A DNA stretch of 39,802 nucleotides from Chloroflexota bacterium. Its GTDB lineage: Bacteria; Chloroflexota; Limnocylindria; Limnocylindrales; CSP1-4. Below, in pieces: positions 13,535-21,786 of the stretch. The stretch is taken from assembly GCA_012026785.1 (NCBI GenBank), contig VEOW01000084.1:1-39802 (forward strand), written 5' to 3'. The translations under genes were made by a program, and so were the position numbers. Each line of letters opens with the position of its first letter. Position 1 is the first letter of the stretch. The notes beneath the pieces were generated by a model. It did no database searches. It saw only the letters and a list, made by a program, of their open reading frames with translations, and had not been told where the DNA came from.

Positions 13535-13630
13535 CGAGGCGCGGAACCGCCGCCTTCCGCACCCCGACGCGCTCCTGATATGACCCCCGAGTCGATCGAA
13601 ACCGATTCGTGATGGCGAGGTGAAGCCCCG

Positions 13631-14387
<757 letters not shown>

Positions 14388-14401
<14 letters not shown>

Positions 14402-15404
14402 CTTTCGCGCGGCCGCCGCCCGCCGCCTGTCGGAGGAGCGCGAGCTCTCGCCGGCGATCGTCAGCCTGCTGTCGAACGATCGCCAGGGTCGGGCTCGGGG
14501 CGGCGTTCGAATCATCGACGTCGATCGCATCGTCCCGAACCCCGAGCAGCCGCGGCTCGCGTTCGACGAGGAGTCGCTGCTCGAGCTGGCGGCCTCGATC
14601 AAGGAGCACGGCGTCCTGCAACCGATTCTCGTCCGGCCCCTCGAGGGCGGCGAGTTCCAGCTGATCGCCGGCGAGCGCCGCTGGCGCGCCTCGAGGGCCG
14701 CCGGGATCACGAGCATCCCGGCTCTCGTCGAGGAGATCGATGACGACACCGCGCTGGAGATCTCGATCATCGAGAACCTCCAGCGCGAGGATCTCTCGCC
14801 GCTCGACGAGGCGGCAATGTACGACCGGATGGTCAAGGATCACGGCTACTCGGTCCGCAAGCTGGCCCAGAAGCTGGGCAAGGACAAGGGCTACCTGGAG
14901 AACCGGCTCCGGCTGGCGGATGCCCCCGAGGAGATCCGCGAGCTGGTGTCCTTGCGCAAAGACACCCTGTCGCACGCCTATGAGCTGCTGAAGGTCGAGG
15001 ACCCCAAGAAGCGCAAGAAGCTTGCCGGGCAGGTCGCGAAGGGCGAGCTGACGCTCATCAAGCTGCGCGAGCGAATCGAGGGTCGGCGAGCCAGGGTCGT
15101 GGAGCCGCCGCCGGATGGCGTGGAGCTGCCGATCGACGAACCCGCCGAGGACGCGATGGCCGACGAGGCCGAGGCGGCCTGGACGGGCCGACGGGCCTCC
15201 CCCACCCCACTGCGGGACGACTCGCTGGTATCAGCCAAGCAGCAGCTGTCCGAGGCGGTCGACGAGCTTGTCGACGTCCTCCGGACGCCGGAGGTCGTGC
15301 GCGACATCGGCCAGGTGGATCGGGCCAACCTCGCCAAGTACCTGACGATCGCCAAGCTCAAGCTGGAGAACGCGATCGCGCTCGTGCGGAGCGAGGGCCA
15401 CTAG
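14388..15404 (+). CDS. parB: Chromosome partitioning protein ParB (Spo0J family) with atypical HTH
   Basis: A 338-residue CTP-dependent DNA clamp that loads at parS. The N-terminal CTPase domain is canonical, with IVPNPEQPR (49-57), [10 protein letters not shown] (92-101) and [10 protein letters not shown] (127-136). The helix-turn-helix is unusual: recognition-helix segment [13 protein letters not shown] (164-176) replaces the common GKSRSAVAN-type sequence, and [10 protein letters not shown] (192-201) replaces the usual SxGHARALL. The C-terminal third is an acidic linker and then a helical segment ([18 protein letters not shown]), not a textbook ParB dimerisation domain. Start TTG 14388 is preceded by GGAGGTGG and lies inside the parA end. 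A 22-bp palindrome lies in codons 186-193, built with TTG and AAA codons that are otherwise avoided; a perfect hairpin terminator follows the gene. Confidence 0.93.
14945..14966. promoter_or_regulatory. 22-bp near-perfect palindrome inside parB (candidate parS 3)
   Basis: Arms GGTGTC and GACACC surround TTGCGCAA, centre 14955.5, with one broken pair. The 18-bp core is TGTCCTTGCGCAAAGACA, matching the copy at 13327-13348 at 17 of 18 positions on that copy's minus strand. It is read as Leu-Arg-Lys using TTG CGC AAA, whereas nearby lysines use AAG. Confidence 0.6.
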
Positions 15405-15428
15405 GACTCGCTTCGACTCTGCCAACGA

Positions 15429-15460
15429 CGAAGGCGGCGCCCCCGAGGGCGCCGCCTTCG
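15429..15460. terminator. Bidirectional hairpin terminator between parB and the secreted-protein gene
   Basis: A perfect 14-bp stem (CGAAGGCGGCGCCC with its complement) and a CCGA loop, placed between two convergent genes. No U-tract follows, as is common in GC-rich bacteria. Confidence 0.75.
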
Positions 15461-15481
15461 TGATTCAGGAGCCCGACTCGA

Positions 15482-16030
15482 TCAGGGCTTGTTGGCGTGC
15501 CCCTTGGCCTTGCCCTTGCCATGGACGGCCGTCGCGCCAGCCTCGGCGTCCTCGGTCGGTGCCTTCCACTTGGCCCAGCTGGAAACCCACTGGCCGTGGT
15601 TCTTGAACTCCTCCGGCCAGGTCTCCTGGTGAGCAGCCCAGCAGACGATCGAGCCGTGGCGCATCTCGGCGAGCTCCTCGTCGGTCAGGGTCGTCGGGTC
15701 GGTGGCGCAGTTCTCGCCGGCCTCCTCGAGGGACTCTTCCTCGGTCTCGGTCTCCTCCTCGGTGTCCTCCTCCGTCTCGGTCTCCTCGTCCTCCACGGTC
15801 GTCTCGTCCTGGAGCCCGACGCGAACAGGCACGACCTTGGCGGCGTGGACGGCGGCGTTCGCGAGCCCGCTGGCCGCCGCATCCGGCAGTGGCGGCGGGC
15901 TGGCGAAGGCCAGACCGGCCGAGAAGACCGTGGCGAGGAGCGCGACGGCAAGCGCCCGGAGGTGCGTGGGACGGAGCTGGCGAAGTCGTGTCAGCACGGC
16001 GTGGAACCTCGTGTCGATGATGCCTACCAC
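15482..16030 (-). CDS. Secreted acidic low-complexity protein with NHGQWVS motif
   Basis: A 182-residue predicted exported protein. Residues 1-24 are basic, 25-43 (LRALAVALLATVFSAGLAFA) form a signal peptide with a likely cleavage after AFA. A Glu/Thr-rich run of TETEE-like repeats (about 78-105) follows. The C-terminal part has two cysteines (NCATDP and VCWAAHQ) and the motif FKNHGQWVSSWAKWK. This NHG-x-x-VS pattern I recall from secreted hypothetical proteins of Actinomycetota and Chloroflexota, where function is unknown. It ends in Lys/Gly/His-rich KGKAKGHANKP. GTG 16030 is the only start that precedes the signal peptide with a normal n-region. It converges on parB across the hairpin terminator. 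Confidence 0.72.
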   Translation of the reverse strand: MVGIIDTRFHAVLTRLRQLRPTHLRALAVALLATVFSAGLAFASPPPLPDAAASGLANAAVHAAKVVPVRVGLQDETTVEDEETETEEDTEEETETEEESLEEAGENCATDPTTLTDEELAEMRHGSIVCWAAHQETWPEEFKNHGQWVSSWAKWKAPTEDAEAGATAVHGKGKAKGHANKP

Positions 16031-16141
16031 GAAGATAAACGGCCGGCGAGCCCAGGTGTTAGGGAGTCGATCGTCCTGCCGCGGCTGGCCCGATCGGTGG
16101 TGCGGCGGCGCGCCGCGGCCGCTCCATCCCTCGCCGAGTGA

Positions 16142-17092
16142 TCAGCTCGCGAGTCCGCCTGCCCCCGCGAGCCAGCCGAGCCCCACGCCCGCGACCCCGA
16201 TCGCCTCCAGCTCCCAGCCGCGCTCCCGAACCGTCGGTCGTGACGCCCCGGTCAGGACGGCACCGATCCCCAGCAGGCCGAACCCCGCGGCCAGCGCGAG
16301 CTCACCCACGTCGAGGCCGCCGACGGCGAGCCCGGCGACTGGCGGGCCGATCCCTCGGGGCGCCGCCACGAGGGCGACGAGCGCGAGCGCGAGGATGAGC
16401 AGGACGTGGACGGTCCAGGCCCACCGGCGGCCGAGCCGGACGACGATCGTCGGTCGACGCCCGGCCTGATCCCGCTCGAGATCCACGAGCGCGTTGGCGA
16501 TAGCCAGGGAGGCGCCGGCCAGGGCGGCGGCGGGCGCCAGCGCGACCAGGCCCGGCGGCAGGGAGCCGGTCGCGCCGAGCCAGGCGGGGAGCGGCAACAG
16601 CGGCAGGGCCACGACGAGGGGCAGCCACGACAGCGCCGTCCGGCCCAGGCCGAGGTCGTACGCGTAGCCGCAGGCCACGCCGCCGATCGCGACCAGCAGT
16701 GTCGGAGCGCCCGACGGCGCGGACAGCACCAGGCCGACCCCCAGCAGCACTGCTGCCAGGACGATCGCGGCGCCGGAGGTCGCGAGGCCCCGCGGGATGG
16801 GCTTGCCCGGCTTACGCCCCGAGTCGATCGGCGCGTCGAGGGCGTCGTTCAGCGCCCCGATGGAGCCCTGGAGGGCCAGCATTGAGCCGCCGAGGCGGAT
16901 GGCGACCTCGGGCGGACCACCGGCGAGGGTCGCGATCGCAGCCGTGGCGATCGCGTTCAGGAGCGACGGGAAGGGATGCGTCAGGCGGACGAGCGCGACC
17001 AGCCGTTGCCACGGCCGGGGGGCCTGACCGTCAGACGTACACCAGCTCCTCGAAGTTCGCGACGAGGTAGTCGACCAGCCGACGGCGGGCAT
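16142..17092 (-). CDS. UbiA-family prenyltransferase
   Basis: A polytopic membrane enzyme that attaches an isoprenoid chain to an acceptor. The first Asp-rich motif NDALDAPIDSGRKPGKPIPRG is complete, with NDxxD and the RKPGKPIPRG tail. The second region GYAYDLGLGRTALSWLP holds the usual Tyr-Asp. Eight or nine hydrophobic segments are apparent. The acceptor (quinone head group, geranylgeranyl sugar or heme) cannot be told. The start is unclear: ATG 17092 is the nearest standard start but overlaps the upstream gene by 62 nt and adds about 30 non-conserved residues. The conserved part begins near PWQRLVALVRLTHPFPSLLN (about 17 kb). Confidence 0.83.
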   Translation of the reverse strand: MPAVGWSTTSSRTSRSWCTSDGQAPRPWQRLVALVRLTHPFPSLLNAIATAAIATLAGGPPEVAIRLGGSMLALQGSIGALNDALDAPIDSGRKPGKPIPRGLATSGAAIVLAAVLLGVGLVLSAPSGAPTLLVAIGGVACGYAYDLGLGRTALSWLPLVVALPLLPLPAWLGATGSLPPGLVALAPAAALAGASLAIANALVDLERDQAGRRPTIVVRLGRRWAWTVHVLLILALALVALVAAPRGIGPPVAGLAVGGLDVGELALAAGFGLLGIGAVLTGASRPTVRERGWELEAIGVAGVGLGWLAGAGGLAS

Positions 17093-17396
17093 CGGGCAGC
17101 CCGGCCCGCAGCCCGACCGGGAGCGCCCACAGGGTGATCGCCGGCACGATGAGGTTGCCCTCGGCATCGCGACCGAGCGTCGCCGGAGCCGCCCCGCCAG
17201 AAGCGAACACCCGTTCGAATTCGACCTCGCTCAGATCGGTCGCCCTGCGGAAGTCGCGGATGACCTTCACGATCCCGCGCCGCTTCACGACGTCGCGCAG
17301 CAGCTCGGCGACCCAGCTGTCGATCTGCTCGTCGGGCTGATCGGCGAGTCGAGCGCGGTATTCCTCCGGGTCGGCTGACAGTCCGGTTGCACCCAT
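17031..17396 (-). CDS. Hypothetical protein, 121 aa, coupled to the UbiA gene
   Basis: I do not recognise this family. The protein begins MGATGLSADPEEYRARLADQPDEQIDSWVAELLRDVVKRRGIVKVIRDFRRAT and ends PDARRRLVDYLVANFEELVYV. It is soluble and largely helical, with a conserved-looking LSEVEFERVFASGG turn. The UbiA-family frame overlaps its 3' end, so the two products are likely made together. It may be an accessory or regulatory partner; this is inference from position only. Confidence 0.65.
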   Translation of the reverse strand: MGATGLSADPEEYRARLADQPDEQIDSWVAELLRDVVKRRGIVKVIRDFRRATDLSEVEFERVFASGGAAPATLGRDAEGNLIVPAITLWALPVGLRAGLPDARRRLVDYLVANFEELVYV

Positions 17397-17421
17397 CGGG
17401 CGCGAGTATGCCAGAGGGACC

Positions 17422-18327
17422 TCAGGGCCAGCTGGGCTCCCCCACCCGCTCGGACGCGACCGGCGGCGGCAGCGGGACCTCGTCCGGCCGTGGCCCGCGG
17501 ACCAGTGTCGCCGCCTCCCGGCCGCCCGGTCCCCAGTCGTTGAAGGCGTCGGTGAACCAGCGCTCGAGGCGGCCCGGCGGCGGCCGGTCCCGATCGTCCT
17601 TGACCATCTCGTGCAGCGCATGCCAGATCCGGGCGGTATAGGTCGCCACGGTCTCGCGGGTCGGTCGTGGGCCGGTCGGGATCGGCTCGCCCAGGCGGAT
17701 CCGGATCTCGCCCCGGAAACGAGCCCACGACGTCCCGGTGATGGCCACCGGCACGATCGGCACGCGCGCGCGCAAGGCGAGATATGCGGCGCCCTCCTGG
17801 AACGGCAGCAGATCGCCCTCGTGAACGTGGATCCGACCCTCGCCCGCGATCGCCAGCGCGCCGCCCGAGTCGAACACCGCCTGGGCCCGGCGAACCGAGG
17901 TGATCAGGTCGTCGTTGTTGGGGCTGAAGGGCACCGCCACGCCGCTCCAGTACATGAGGCGGTTCTTGGCGCCCCGGCGCAGGTCCTGCTCCCGTGGCCC
18001 GTAGAAGTACAGCCGCCGGCTCGACGGGAAGACCGCCAGCATCGCGAGCGGGTCCATCCAGCCGAGGTGGTTGAAGCAGTACAACGCGGGGCCATCGACG
18101 AGGTGCTCGCGGCCTTCGAGTCGGAGCCTGAACAGCAGGTTGCCGTACAGCCTGACCACCAGCTGGGCGAAGCGGTACCGGAAGGCTCGCTGCCACGGCG
18201 CGAGATCGGCCCGAACGAGGTATCGCTGCGAGCTTCCGCCCGGTGGGACGGCGCGGCTGGGCGCCACGCCGGCAGCGGCCCTCGCTTCGGGCGCTCGCTT
18301 CGCCGGCTCGACCCCCACGGCACTCAC
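17422..18327 (-). CDS. 1-acylglycerol-3-phosphate acyltransferase family (PlsC-like)
   Basis: A 301-residue acyltransferase for phospholipid or related lipid synthesis at the cytoplasmic membrane. The catalytic HX4D motif is NHLGWMDP, followed by the substrate motif AGEGRIHVHEG and VPIVPVAITG, in the correct order and spacing for PlsC. The first 45 residues are a charged leader; the last 50 are Pro-rich. GTG 18327 is the chosen start, but a later start close to the membrane-interacting region (QRAFRYRFAQLVVRLYG) is possible. Its gene is divergent from the toastrack gene and lies 25 nt upstream of the 121-aa gene, so prenyl and acyl transfer genes form one minus-strand group. Confidence 0.85.
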   Translation of the reverse strand: MSAVGVEPAKRAPEARAAAGVAPSRAVPPGGSSQRYLVRADLAPWQRAFRYRFAQLVVRLYGNLLFRLRLEGREHLVDGPALYCFNHLGWMDPLAMLAVFPSSRRLYFYGPREQDLRRGAKNRLMYWSGVAVPFSPNNDDLITSVRRAQAVFDSGGALAIAGEGRIHVHEGDLLPFQEGAAYLALRARVPIVPVAITGTSWARFRGEIRIRLGEPIPTGPRPTRETVATYTARIWHALHEMVKDDRDRPPPGRLERWFTDAFNDWGPGGREAATLVRGPRPDEVPLPPPVASERVGEPSWP

Positions 18328-18413
18328 GATTCGTGCCTCTGCATTGCCTCTTCCGCCAGCGGGGAGACTACCATTCCGGGGAAGCGTCCCCCCATCCCGA
18401 CTGGAGGCGACGG

Positions 18414-19397
18414 ATGAACCTCGACCGCAGGCTTCTCGGCTGGGGCCTGCTCTTCATCATCCTCGGCGGCGTGCCGCTGCTCGCGCGCGCGGGCCTGCTG
18501 AGTGACGATCTCATCGGCCGCTGGCCAACCCTGTGGCCGCTGTTCCTGATCGCCTGGGGCCTCGGGATGATCCTTGCCCGAACGCCGCTCGGCTGGCTCG
18601 GCGGCGCAGTCTTCGTGGTCACCCTCGGGCTGATGGGCGGGGGCGCGATCACGACCGGCTTCGGCGGCTTCTCGAGCTTCTCGGGCTGCGGCGACGGCGA
18701 GGGCGGGACGGCGTTCGCCACCCAGTCCGGCACGCTGGGCGCCGAGGGCCGGGTCAACATCGAGTTCTCGTGCGGCGACCTGGCCGTGACCGCCGCCGAC
18801 GGATCCGGCTGGAGCGTGTCGGGCACCGATCGCGACGGCCGCGGACCGGACGTCGCCACGAGCGGCGACCAGGTCACGATCCGCTCGCGCGAGCGCGACG
18901 GCTTCTTCAATCCCCTCCAGGGCTCGAGCGCCTGGAACGTTAGCCTGCCGCGCGACCCGGCCCTCTCGCTCGGCGTGACCCTGAACGCCGGCGAGGGCAC
19001 GCTCGACCTGGCCGGAGCGACGCTGACGTCGATGAACTTCACCGTCAACGCCGGCTCCCTCGACATCGGCCTCGCCACAGCCGACCAGCTGGCCTCGGTG
19101 AACGGGACGGTCAACGCCGGCAGCGCGGTGGTGAACCTGCCCGGCGGCGATCTCAGCCTGAACCTCTCGCTCAACGCCGGGAGCATCGACGTCTGCCTGC
19201 CCGCCGGCGCCGCGGCCCGAGTTCAGTGGTCCGGCGCCCTGGGCTCGAACGATCTCGACGAGGCCGGCCTCGATATGGTCGATGACGACACCTGGCAGAC
19301 GCCGGGCTTCAACGCGGCCCAGCCCCACGCCGCGCTCAACGTCTCTGCCAATGCCGGCAGCTTCGGCCTGCAGTTCGGAGGAACCTGCGGTGCGTGA
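18414..19397 (+). CDS. LiaF-like/toastrack membrane protein with NAG repeats
   Basis: A 327-residue envelope-stress type protein. Residues 1-80 hold three or four membrane segments of the kind seen before LiaF/toastrack domains (LLGWGLLFIILGGVPLL, WPLFLIAWGLGMIL, GGAVFVVTLGLMGG). From about 110 the protein is a beta-rich domain with the repeated element NAGxxxxxL at 191, 212, 234, 254 and 313, as expected of a short right-handed beta-helix. GGAGG precedes ATG 18414. The next gene, a PspC protein, overlaps it by eight bases. LiaF and PspC proteins often act together in sensing membrane damage; a sensor or regulator role is inferred from that. Confidence 0.78.
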   Translation: MNLDRRLLGWGLLFIILGGVPLLARAGLLSDDLIGRWPTLWPLFLIAWGLGMILARTPLGWLGGAVFVVTLGLMGGGAITTGFGGFSSFSGCGDGEGGTAFATQSGTLGAEGRVNIEFSCGDLAVTAADGSGWSVSGTDRDGRGPDVATSGDQVTIRSRERDGFFNPLQGSSAWNVSLPRDPALSLGVTLNAGEGTLDLAGATLTSMNFTVNAGSLDIGLATADQLASVNGTVNAGSAVVNLPGGDLSLNLSLNAGSIDVCLPAGAAARVQWSGALGSNDLDEAGLDMVDDDTWQTPGFNAAQPHAALNVSANAGSFGLQFGGTCGA

Positions 19398-19848
19398 ACG
19401 TCTCTATCGGTCCCGCTCGGATCGAATGATCTTCGGCGTCGCTGGCGGGATGGCCCGCTGGCTGGACATCGATCCCGCCGTCGTCCGCCTCGTGTGGGCG
19501 CTCCTGATCATCGCCGGTGGCGTCGGCCTGCTGCTTTACATCGTCGCGGCGATCGTCATCCCCGAGGAGCCGATCGGAGCGGTGCCGCCCGGTGCGCCCG
19601 GGTCGGCCCCGGGCGGCGAGGCGGGCGCCACTGGCTGGGGGGCCCCGGGAGCCACGCCGCGACGGGACAGCGGCTCGGCGCCGATGATCATCGGCATCGT
19701 CCTCGTCCTGCTCGGAGTGTGGTTCCTCGCGGAGCGCTACATCGACTGGCTGGACAACGCCCTGCTGTGGCCGGCGCTGCTCATCGTCGTCGGCGTCCTG
19801 CTGCTCGCCGGCGCGATGCGCCGCGGCGGGGGACGGCCGTCCGCATGA
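19390..19848 (+). CDS. PspC domain-containing membrane protein
   Basis: A 152-residue protein with the PspC domain at the N-terminus: RLYRSRSDRMIFGVAGGMARWLDIDPAVVRLVWALL, then a hydrophobic segment ending VIPEEP. A Gly/Ala/Pro linker leads to two more membrane segments (PMIIGIVLVLLGVWFL and LLWPALLIVVGVLLLAG) of the LiaF-TM type. GTG 19390 sits just after GGAGG within the end of the toastrack gene, so translation is coupled. The likely role is membrane-stress response with its partner. Confidence 0.85.
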   Translation: MRERLYRSRSDRMIFGVAGGMARWLDIDPAVVRLVWALLIIAGGVGLLLYIVAAIVIPEEPIGAVPPGAPGSAPGGEAGATGWGAPGATPRRDSGSAPMIIGIVLVLLGVWFLAERYIDWLDNALLWPALLIVVGVLLLAGAMRRGGGRPSA

Positions 19849-19947
19849 CCTCGGGGCCACTGACCTCCCCGCGTCATCGAGGCGTCGCGGAACAGGGCGT
19901 AGATTCGGGCTGAACGCCTGACCTCACGCCAAGGAGCGTCCCTCGAC

Positions 19948-20625
19948 ATGTTCCTGTTCTCGAAGCCGTCCACGATGCCGAGCCCGGACGAGGCGCTGCC
20001 GGGCCGATATGAGCCGATCCTGCCGGTTCCCGGCCCGCACGCCGTCCTCGGCACGCCGATCGCGCCGCCCTACCCCACCGGCCTGCAGATCGCCGAATTT
20101 GCGTTGGGCTGCTTCTGGGGCGAGGAGAAGACGTTCTGGGAGCAGCCGGGCGTCTACACGACCGCCGTCGGCTATCAGGGCGGCATCACGCCCAACCCGA
20201 CCTACGAGGAGGTCTGCAGCGGCAAGACCGGCCAGGCCGAGTCGGTCCGCGTCGTCTTCGACCCGGCGAAGATCTCCTACGACGAGCTGCTGCGGATCTT
20301 CTGGGAGAGCCACGACCCGACCCAGGGCATGCGCCAGGGCAACGACCTCGGCACCCAGTACCGCAGCGTCATCTTCGCCCGCAACGAGGTCCAGCGGGCT
20401 GCCGCCGAAGCATCGAGGACGGCCTTCCAGGAGCGCCTCCGGGAGGCCGGCTACGGGACGATCACGACCGAGATCGTCGGACCGCCGGCCCCCGAGTTCT
20501 ACTTCGCCGAGGATTACCACCAGCAGTACCTGAAGAAGATTCCGCACGGCTATTGCCCCAACCACTCGACCGGCGTAACGCTCCCGGAGGGCTTCGCCGC
20601 GACGCCGCTCCAGTACATCGAGTAG
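19948..20625 (+). CDS. msrA: Peptide methionine sulfoxide reductase MsrA
   Basis: Reduces methionine-S-sulfoxide in proteins with thioredoxin. The 225-residue protein carries the catalytic motif [14 protein letters not shown] with the nucleophilic cysteine, then [35 protein letters not shown] and [21 protein letters not shown]. That C-terminal Cys-containing tail suits a resolving cysteine. An N-terminal extension of about 45 residues precedes the domain. AAGGAG lies upstream of ATG 19948, and TAGATT near 19909 is a possible -10. It is monocistronic. Confidence 0.95.
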   Translation: MFLFSKPSTMPSPDEALPGRYEPILPVPGPHAVLGTPIAPPYPTGLQIAEFALGCFWGEEKTFWEQPGVYTTAVGYQGGITPNPTYEEVCSGKTGQAESVRVVFDPAKISYDELLRIFWESHDPTQGMRQGNDLGTQYRSVIFARNEVQRAAAEASRTAFQERLREAGYGTITTEIVGPPAPEFYFAEDYHQQYLKKIPHGYCPNHSTGVTLPEGFAATPLQYIE

Positions 20626-20744
20626 CGCCCGGCAGCCGGACGGACTGGCACCCCCCTGCCGCTCGCGGCCATAGTCGGGGCCGACCGGCACTGGTCCCCC
20701 GCCCTGGTGACGCCGATCCTTGAGATGGCGTCCCGACGGAGACC

Positions 20745-21056
20745 TTGATCGTGCAATTCGACCTCGGGATCGCGGGTTTCGGCCTGCTGATCCTCGTTTC
20801 GCTCGCCTTCGGCGTCGTCGTCCAGCTCATCGGCAAGCCCGGCACGAGCGTCGACGGGCTCATCGCCGGCATGGGTTGGTTCGTCGGCGCGCTGGTCGCC
20901 AGCGAGCTCGTGGGTGTCGACGTCGGCGCGCGGGTCGTCGACGGCCTGGCGCTCGACGCGGTGGTCGTCGGCGGCGGCCTCATCGGTGTCCCGCTGGCGC
21001 TCGTCCTGCGGCTCTACGGCGACCGCCGCTCGCGAAACCATCCCGCCTCGATCTGA
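20745..21056 (+). CDS. Small integral membrane protein, 103 aa
   Basis: A hydrophobic protein with three likely membrane segments: FGLLILVSLAFGVVVQLIG, LIAGMGWFVGALVASELVGV and VVVGGGLIGVPLALVLRLYG. The C-terminus is basic (DRRSRNHPASI). The Gly-rich pattern and size recall GlsB/YeaQ-type transglycosylase-associated proteins, but I see no firm match. TTG 20745 follows a weak GGAG; GTG 20751 would remove only two residues. It is between msrA and the phosphatase gene on the same strand. Confidence 0.6.
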   Translation: MIVQFDLGIAGFGLLILVSLAFGVVVQLIGKPGTSVDGLIAGMGWFVGALVASELVGVDVGARVVDGLALDAVVVGGGLIGVPLALVLRLYGDRRSRNHPASI

Positions 21057-21107
21057 CCGACCGAACGCAACCAACGGCCCCGACGGTGCCCGCCGCCCGG
21101 CGGGGCG

Positions 21108-21113
21108 TAGAGT
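21108..21113 (+). promoter_or_regulatory. -10 box of the histidine phosphatase gene, leaderless-type
   Basis: TAGAGT, seven bases, then GTG 21121 with no ribosome binding site. Confidence 0.45.
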
Positions 21114-21120
21114 GCATCCC

Positions 21121-21738
21121 GTGAATCCCGACCTCTCGGCCGGGGAAGGGCCGCACCTGTGGCTCGTCCGGCATGGCGAGACCGAGTGGTCACGGCTCGG
21201 CCGGCACACCGGGCTCACGGACGTCCCGCTGACCGTGCTCGGCCGGGAACAGGCCCTTGCGGTCGGTCGGGCCCTGGCCGGCCGCTCGTTCGCCGCCGTG
21301 TGGTCCAGCCCGCTGTCCCGGGCGCTCGAGACCGCCCGGATCGCCGGCTTCGCCGACCGCGTCGAGACGACGGACGATCTGCTCGAGTGGGACTACGGGG
21401 CCGACGAAGGTCGAACGACGGCCGAGATTCGAACCGACCGGCCCGGCTGGACGATCTGGACCGACGGGCCGCGCGACGGCGAATCCGCCACGGAAGTCGA
21501 AGCGCGGGTCGACCGGGTCATCGAACGCGCCCGGCGCACCCCCGGGGACAGCCTGTGCTTCGCCCACGGCCACGTCCTGCGCGTCCTCGCTGCACGTTGG
21601 CTGGGGCTTCGAGCCGCCGACGGACGGCTGCTGGCGCTGTCCACGGCGACGATCTCGATCCTCGGCTGGGAGCGCGAGACGCCGGTCGTCGAGCGCTGGA
21701 ACGACCCTTGCGAGGAGGCCCCCGGACAGCCGCGCTGA
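21121..21738 (+). CDS. Histidine phosphatase family protein (phosphoglycerate mutase-like)
   Basis: A 205-residue cytosolic phosphatase. The catalytic LVRHGETEWSRLGRHTGLTDVPLT block at the N-terminus includes the RHG motif and its phospho-acceptor histidine. WSSPLSRALETARI provides the second phosphate-binding arginine, LLEWDYGADEGRTTAEI carries the acid, and CFAHGHVLRVLAARWLG gives the second histidine. The substrate is open: sugar phosphate, alpha-ribazole phosphate and others are handled by this family. The start is fixed by the leaderless-type -10 box. Confidence 0.87.
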   Translation: MNPDLSAGEGPHLWLVRHGETEWSRLGRHTGLTDVPLTVLGREQALAVGRALAGRSFAAVWSSPLSRALETARIAGFADRVETTDDLLEWDYGADEGRTTAEIRTDRPGWTIWTDGPRDGESATEVEARVDRVIERARRTPGDSLCFAHGHVLRVLAARWLGLRAADGRLLALSTATISILGWERETPVVERWNDPCEEAPGQPR

Positions 21739-21772
21739 TCGAGGTCGGTTTGCCGCCGACGGCAGCGGGGCG

Positions 21773-21778
21773 TATCGT
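21773..21778 (+). promoter_or_regulatory. -10 box of the Eis-type gene, leaderless-type
   Basis: TATCGT with eight bases before GTG 21787 and no ribosome binding site in between. Confidence 0.45.
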
Positions 21779-21786
21779 TCGCGGCC

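Larger units (their letters stand above)
13280..13630. other. Divergent pccB/parA intergenic region, 351 bp, with DnaA-like boxes
   Basis: This stretch has no gene. From left to right it holds the pccB leader with a 22-bp palindrome (13327-13348), a TATGAT -10 for pccB (13365-13370), two DnaA-box-like sites (13457-13465 and 13490-13498), and a possible TACGAT -10 for parA (13529-13534). The segment around 13455-13520 is locally richer in A and T than its surroundings. An origin or origin-proximal control region is a fair hypothesis, not shown. Confidence 0.45.

Noticed and set aside
13280-13630. Cobalamin riboswitch upstream of the B12-dependent mutase operon
   Set aside because: The leader is too short and has no B12-box-like sequence; only a palindrome and promoter elements are seen.
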